Part shown: positions 60,565-64,000 of the stretch, piece after piece
Position numbering within the stretch: position 1 is the stretch's first letter
Layout of the letters: the number at the start of each line of letters is the position of its first letter
Source: Micromonospora rubida
GTDB taxonomy: Bacteria; Actinomycetota; Actinomycetes; Mycobacteriales; Micromonosporaceae
Assembly: GCF_009908295.1 (NCBI RefSeq)
Contig: NZ_JAAALO010000007.1
Location: forward strand, 1-64,000
Length of the DNA stretch: 64,000 nucleotides
Reading direction: 5' to 3'
Position numbers and translations under genes: made by a program
The notes under the pieces: model-generated
What the model was told of the DNA's origin: nothing
The model's input: only the letters and a program-made list of their open reading frames with translations
The model's database searches: none

Positions 60565-61131
60565 TCAGGCCGGGCCGGCGAGCGTCTGGCAGACGTTGTC
60601 CTGCTTGCCGACGGCGACCGCCATCCGGCGGGTTCCGGCGGCGTCGAACGTGATGACGTGCAGCCCGTCGAGCAGGTAGTAGCCCTGCGGATAGTGGTCC
60701 CCGGCCCGGAACCCGAAGCCCGCGGGGCCGACGATGGTGTACCGCAGCCACCCGCCGTCCGGGCGGTAGTCGGCCGCGCCGGACCCGCCCGCGTCCCGGC
60801 GCGTCATCCGTCCCGTGGCGACGTCGACGAAGTCGACCACGAGCGGACCGGCGAACTCCTCTCGCCTGACGGCCCCGTCGGGATACCGGTCGACCACCCG
60901 GACCCGGACGTCCTGCGAGACCACCTGGACCCGCAGCGGAAACGCGCAGTACCGGCCGGCCGGAGCGGTCCACTCCTCCTGCGTCCAGGGCCGCCAGGGC
61001 TCGGGCAGGCGCGTCCGTTGGGCGGAACTGTCGGTGCCGGCTGCCGCGGCGGGCACGGGGGTGGCCGCCGCCACCGCGACCAGCATCAGCGCGACCCGTA
61101 GGACCGGGGACGCGATCTTGGACAGCAACAT
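60565..61131 (-). CDS. Secreted hypothetical protein
   Basis: The 188-residue protein starts MLLSKIASPVLRVALMLVAV and has a signal peptide with cleavage near AAAAG (about residue 32). The mature domain has two cysteines and a beta-rich pattern. I do not recognise the family. It ends 13 nt before the start of the histidine kinase gene, so it is a plausible ligand or accessory for that kinase. Upstream lie three CTAACC/GGTTAG boxes. Confidence 0.7.
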   Translation of the reverse strand: MLLSKIASPVLRVALMLVAVAAATPVPAAAAGTDSSAQRTRLPEPWRPWTQEEWTAPAGRYCAFPLRVQVVSQDVRVRVVDRYPDGAVRREEFAGPLVVDFVDVATGRMTRRDAGGSGAADYRPDGGWLRYTIVGPAGFGFRAGDHYPQGYYLLDGLHVITFDAAGTRRMAVAVGKQDNVCQTLAGPA

Positions 61132-61138
61132 GCCTCAC

Positions 61139-61186
61139 CTAACCATTCTTGTAGGGCTAACCGGTGTGTTGACAATGTCTGGTTAG
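61139..61186. promoter_or_regulatory. CTAACC/GGTTAG repeat region in divergent promoter
   Basis: CTAACC at 61139 and 61157, and GGTTAG at 61181, surround a TTGACA (61170-61175). The pair at 61157/61181 forms an inverted repeat. It lies between the secreted-protein and CGNR genes. Confidence 0.4.
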
Positions 61187-61203
61187 TGGACGGTCGGTCA
61201 AGG

Positions 61204-61209
61204 CATACT
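61204..61209 (+). promoter_or_regulatory. Possible -10 element of CGNR gene
   Basis: CATACT lies 6 nt before GTG 61216. It is one base from TATACT, and fits a leaderless start. Confidence 0.4.
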
Positions 61210-61215
61210 GGTGTC

Positions 61216-61818
61216 GTGCATTGGACCGATGTCGACGGCCTCCGGATGCCAGTGCTGCTCGCCGGTCACCCAGGGCTGGAGCTCTGCAACACCTGGGCGG
61301 GCTGGGGCCATCCCCCCGGCCCGCACCGGGAATGGCTGCGCGGCTACGACCACCTCGCCACCTGGGCCGGGCACGCCTCGCTGCTCGACGTGCCCACCGT
61401 GCGGCGGCTGCGTGCCGCCGCGCGTCGGGAGCCCGCCGAGGCCGAGCGGGCCCTGGCCGCGGCGCGGTCCTTCCGGGCCTCCCTGCGTACCCTCGTCCTC
61501 GACCCGGGCGACGCCGGGGCGTTCCGCGCCGTCGCAGCCCAGGCCCGACGTGCCGCCGCCGCCGCACTTCTGACGGCAGGCGTCGACGGCGTCGCTTCCT
61601 GGACGCTCTCCCCGGACAACCCCCTCGACCTGCCGCTGCTCACGTGCGCGCGGTCCGCCGCGGACCTGCTCTGCACGCCGGCGCGGGCCCACGTCCGCGC
61701 CTGCCCCGGGGCCGACTGCGGGTGGCTGTTCCTCGACCCCCGGGGCCGGCGGCGCTGGTGCACCATGGCCGTCTGCGGCAACCGGGCCAAGGTCCGGGCG
61801 TACGCCGACCGCCACTGA
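61216..61818 (+). CDS. CGNR zinc-finger protein (ABATE domain)
   Basis: The 200-residue protein has an N-terminal ABATE-like domain (LELCNTWAGWG...WLRGYDHLATW) and the C-terminal zinc finger CPGADCGWLFLDPRGRRRWC followed by CGNRAKVRAY. This family is probably a stress-responsive regulator with DNA binding; its ligand is unknown. GTG 61216 (VHWTDVDGLRMPVLL) is preferred over a GTG at 61186. It is divergent from the secreted protein/kinase operon. Confidence 0.85.
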   Translation: MHWTDVDGLRMPVLLAGHPGLELCNTWAGWGHPPGPHREWLRGYDHLATWAGHASLLDVPTVRRLRAAARREPAEAERALAAARSFRASLRTLVLDPGDAGAFRAVAAQARRAAAAALLTAGVDGVASWTLSPDNPLDLPLLTCARSAADLLCTPARAHVRACPGADCGWLFLDPRGRRRWCTMAVCGNRAKVRAYADRH

Positions 61819-61927
61819 CGAGCAGGTGCCCTGCGTATCGACCCGAGGGGCGAGGCCGGGAATCCGGCTGTCGAGCGTCCCGCCCCGGTCGCGCCGAATC
61901 TGCGTGTCCGCCGGACGCGAAGAGCTG

Positions 61928-61933
61928 TATGCT
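61928..61933 (+). promoter_or_regulatory. -10 element of leaderless leader-ORF mRNA
   Basis: TATGCT is followed by 7 nt and ATG 61941. Confidence 0.55.
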
Positions 61934-61940
61934 GCCCGCG

Positions 61941-61994
61941 ATGAATACCTCCTTCTTCAGATCGGGGGCCCGGTTCGCACAAGGTGAGTGCTGA
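61941..61994 (+). CDS. Putative 17-residue leader peptide coupled to the next gene
   Basis: ATG 61941 encodes MNTSFFRSGARFAQGEC, ending in TGA at 61992-61994. The stop and the ATG of the next gene share a base (TGATG). A TATGCT is 7 nt upstream, which fits a leaderless message. The peptide looks arbitrary in composition, so its role is likely to bring ribosomes to the downstream gene, or to sense a condition. Confidence 0.4.
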   Translation: MNTSFFRSGARFAQGEC

Positions 61995-63403
61995 TGCACT
62001 CCTTGGCTGCGAACGGGAATTCCCGTCTCTCCTGCTGGCTGCGCGTCCGCAAGTTCGCCGTGCCGCCCTCCATGATCAAGTCTGCGACCGCCCGTCGTGT
62101 CGCGGGGGACTGGGCGGGGGCGTGCGCCGCCGCCCGCGTGGACGTCGACCTGAGCCTGCGGGCCGTTGCTCGCACCCACGGTCACGAACTCGCCGCCAGG
62201 GTCCGTGCCGACCTCCGCCGGCTGGCACCTGACCTGCTTCGCTGGCACCTGCCGAGGGTCGCTCCGAACGGACTGCTGCGCCCCGGCCTGACGATCTCCC
62301 TGGCCCGGTACCACCCGGCCGGACCCGAGGACGGCAGGGCCGTCCACCTGGTGGCCCGGACCCCGCCGGCCTGGGCGGAGGCCGGCCAGCGGATCAGCCT
62401 CACCCTGTGGGACGGCCTCCGGTCCGAGGCCCGCCGTGGCCCGCATCCGCATCCCCGTCCCGACCGGCGGTTCCGTCTCGACCTGCACCGCCACCTCTGG
62501 GACACCCGCAGGGCCGGTGAGCTGCGGGTGCGGTCCGGTGCCGACCGGCCACCCACGGCTGGCCCGCTGGAGGCGGTGCGGGTCGAGACGGACCTGGGTA
62601 TGCCGCAGGAGCACGGCTGTGCCGTGCACCGTTGGGCGGCCGAGGCCGAGCTGCTGCTCCGCGCCGAGGGTAGGCCCCCTGGCCCCGTCGCCGTCCGGCT
62701 CGGAGCCCGACGCCGACTGGTACTGAACCTCCCGACGAACGGGGACGCCACCGGGCAGCCCGCCCTCCGGATCGTCGCGACCGCCGCCCACGGCTGCGCC
62801 ACCCCGATGCCGGTGCTGCCGGACGCGGCGACGTGGGTGCTACCCGACCTGACGTTGCTGCGCGCCGGCCTGGTCGAGGCCGATGACCTGCACCCCCTTG
62901 TCGCATCGGCGCTCGTCCCCGACCACCAGGCCGCCGGCGCCGGCCGGCCAGGGAGCGACGGGGCCGTTCCGCGCCTGGTCGAGTGCCGGGGCGCCCAGCA
63001 CCGGATCGGCCTCGTGGATGGGATCCTCGTACCGCTGGACCACGATCCGACCGAGATCCGCCGCGAAGAACTGCTGGCCGCACTGACCGGCACGCCGATG
63101 CCGTGTCTGCGGGCGATCGACGAGGCGCACCGCAACCCGGAGTCTCTCGACACCGTCCGCGCGCACCTGGACCACGGCGACACCGCCGGCGCCCTGGCCG
63201 CCGTCGAGGGCCTCCTCGGGCCGGGTGCGCTGCTACGCGACGGCGCCCTCCGGGAAGAGCTGGAGACGGCGGCGCTGCGACGGATCGCGTACGGCCTGTT
63301 CCGGACCGGCCTCGCCGGCTCCGGGCCCGGTCCGGCCAACCGCCCACCAGGGCACCGCCCCCGCCACCATCGGGCACACCCGCGCCACGCCGTGGCCGGC
63401 TGA
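61994..63403 (+). CDS. Unrecognised large soluble protein next to a MoxR ATPase
   Basis: The 469-residue protein has no signal peptide and no membrane helix. A motif near the N-terminus, SATARRVAGDWAGACAAARV followed by DVDL, is regular enough to be conserved. The centre is His/Arg-rich, and LPDLTLLRAGLVEADDLHPL and PRLVECRGAQHRIGLVDGIL are later blocks. An Arg/His-rich tail ends it. ATG 61994 follows AAGGTGAG and is coupled to a leader ORF; a GTG at 61988 is possible. It lies 89 nt before a MoxR-like gene. I do not know its function. Confidence 0.6.
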   Translation: MHSLAANGNSRLSCWLRVRKFAVPPSMIKSATARRVAGDWAGACAAARVDVDLSLRAVARTHGHELAARVRADLRRLAPDLLRWHLPRVAPNGLLRPGLTISLARYHPAGPEDGRAVHLVARTPPAWAEAGQRISLTLWDGLRSEARRGPHPHPRPDRRFRLDLHRHLWDTRRAGELRVRSGADRPPTAGPLEAVRVETDLGMPQEHGCAVHRWAAEAELLLRAEGRPPGPVAVRLGARRRLVLNLPTNGDATGQPALRIVATAAHGCATPMPVLPDAATWVLPDLTLLRAGLVEADDLHPLVASALVPDHQAAGAGRPGSDGAVPRLVECRGAQHRIGLVDGILVPLDHDPTEIRREELLAALTGTPMPCLRAIDEAHRNPESLDTVRAHLDHGDTAGALAAVEGLLGPGALLRDGALREELETAALRRIAYGLFRTGLAGSGPGPANRPPGHRPRHHRAHPRHAVAG

Positions 63404-63492
63404 GCAGCGAGCCCGCTCCTGCCCGCAGGCCCGCCCGCCCGTTCCCCGGCACGTCCCTCTCCGGCCCTCCACGAACCGACAGGTGATCGATC

Positions 63493-64000
63493 ATGCTTAC
63501 CTCCCTTTCGTCCCCGTCCGCCGCCACGGGTGCACCCGGTGGCCCGACCCACGCCCCTCAACTCGACGTCGCCGCCGACCTCCTCGTCCTCCTGCACGTC
63601 ACCGGCACCGAACCGCGCCCCAACGCGCAGTTGGAGGCCCTGACCCTGGCCGTGGCCGCCGACCTGCCGGTGCTGCTGTGGGGAGAACCCGGCATCGGCA
63701 AGACCGCGGCCCTGACACAGCTCGCCGCATCCCTTGACCTGCCGCTGACCACAGTGATCGCCAGCGTGCACGAACCGTCCGACTTCTCCGGCCTGCCCGT
63801 CGTCGGCGACGACCCCGCGACACAGGGCGTCCCGATGGCCCCACCGGACTGGGCGGTGCGTCTGGTGCGGGCCGGCCGGGGCCTGCTGTTCCTCGACGAG
63901 TTGTCCACCGCCCCGCCGGCCGTCCAGGCCGCCCTGCTGCGCCTCGTGCTCGAACGGCGGGTCGGTGCCCTGCGGCTGCCGCCCGAGGTCCGGATCGTGG
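63493..64000 (+). CDS. Partial MoxR-type AAA+ ATPase
   Basis: ATG 63493 opens a frame that runs off the right edge (169 codons seen). Walker A is GEPGIGKT (64-71) and Walker B LLFLDEL (Asp135, Glu136). The helix-2 region FSGLPVVGDDPATQGVPMAP sits where MoxR proteins have their insert. A Ser/Ala/Pro-rich leader of about 25 residues precedes the fold. MoxR ATPases work with VWA-domain proteins to mature complexes or act in stress and conflict systems. The partner genes, if any, lie beyond the window. Confidence 0.8.
   Translation, partial: MLTSLSSPSAATGAPGGPTHAPQLDVAADLLVLLHVTGTEPRPNAQLEALTLAVAADLPVLLWGEPGIGKTAALTQLAASLDLPLTTVIASVHEPSDFSGLPVVGDDPATQGVPMAPPDWAVRLVRAGRGLLFLDELSTAPPAVQAALLRLVLERRVGALRLPPEVRIV

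Overview
The window is high-GC actinobacterial chromosome, and I place it in the Micromonosporaceae (Micromonospora or Salinispora relatives). The main reason is a complete Pup-proteasome locus (arc, dop, pup, prcB, prcA, pafA, pafB, pafC) that runs into tatA and tatC. An endonuclease VII-type HNH gene is wedged between pup and prcB. GTG starts, ATGA-type gene overlaps and leaderless starts preceded by TAnnnT are frequent. The genus is my inference from protein character; no search was run. No rRNA, tRNA, CRISPR array or insertion sequence was found.

Layout. 1-2.2 kb is an accessory edge: a cut-off zinc-binding ORF, a small ORF, a decayed tyrosine-integrase tail, a nucleotidyltransferase and a methyltransferase. 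2.4-6.2 kb holds a methyltransferase, a cation/proton antiporter, a lipoprotein metallopeptidase and a HAD phosphatase. 6.3-11.9 kb is an FtsX/LolD-type ABC transporter followed by a NarL-type two-component system. 12-16.3 kb carries a Fe-S RecB-type nuclease, divergent from a site-2-protease-like gene coupled to the proteasome-linked tRNA m1A58 methyltransferase gene, then a ferredoxin. 16.5-30.7 kb is the proteasome, PafBC and Tat block, interrupted by a DUF3866 gene and a CDF transporter on the other strand. Malate dehydrogenase follows at 30.9 kb.

32-50.5 kb is dominated by beta-glucoside use. There are two GH1 beta-glucosidases, a ROK regulator, a secreted GH30 enzyme with a CBM13 lectin domain, and a five-gene oligopeptide-type ABC importer headed by a LacI regulator with tandem operators. 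Inside this block (34.9-38.5 kb) sits a reactive-sulfur module: a CsoR-family sensor of CstR type, a CstB-like persulfide dioxygenase-rhodanese fusion, a rhodanese/DUF2892 protein and a TauE exporter. It is tied together by three copies of a palindromic ATACCCC-N2-GGGGTAT operator.

50.8-64 kb contains a second FtsX ABC transporter divergent from its own two-component system, an aldo/keto reductase behind a MerR-type 19-bp-spacer promoter, a 16-bp minisatellite, a class IV aminotransferase, a serine hydrolase, an orphan histidine kinase with a secreted partner, and a CGNR regulator. At the right edge a leaderless 17-codon leader is coupled to an unrecognised protein and then a MoxR-type AAA+ ATPase that runs off the window.

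Genes work in clear units. Arc, PrcA and PrcB form the degradation machine, Pup is the tag, PafA attaches it and Dop removes it; PafBC probably link the locus to DNA-damage control. GH30 would release short beta-glucans outside the cell, the ABC importer would take them up, and the GH1 enzymes would cleave them inside.
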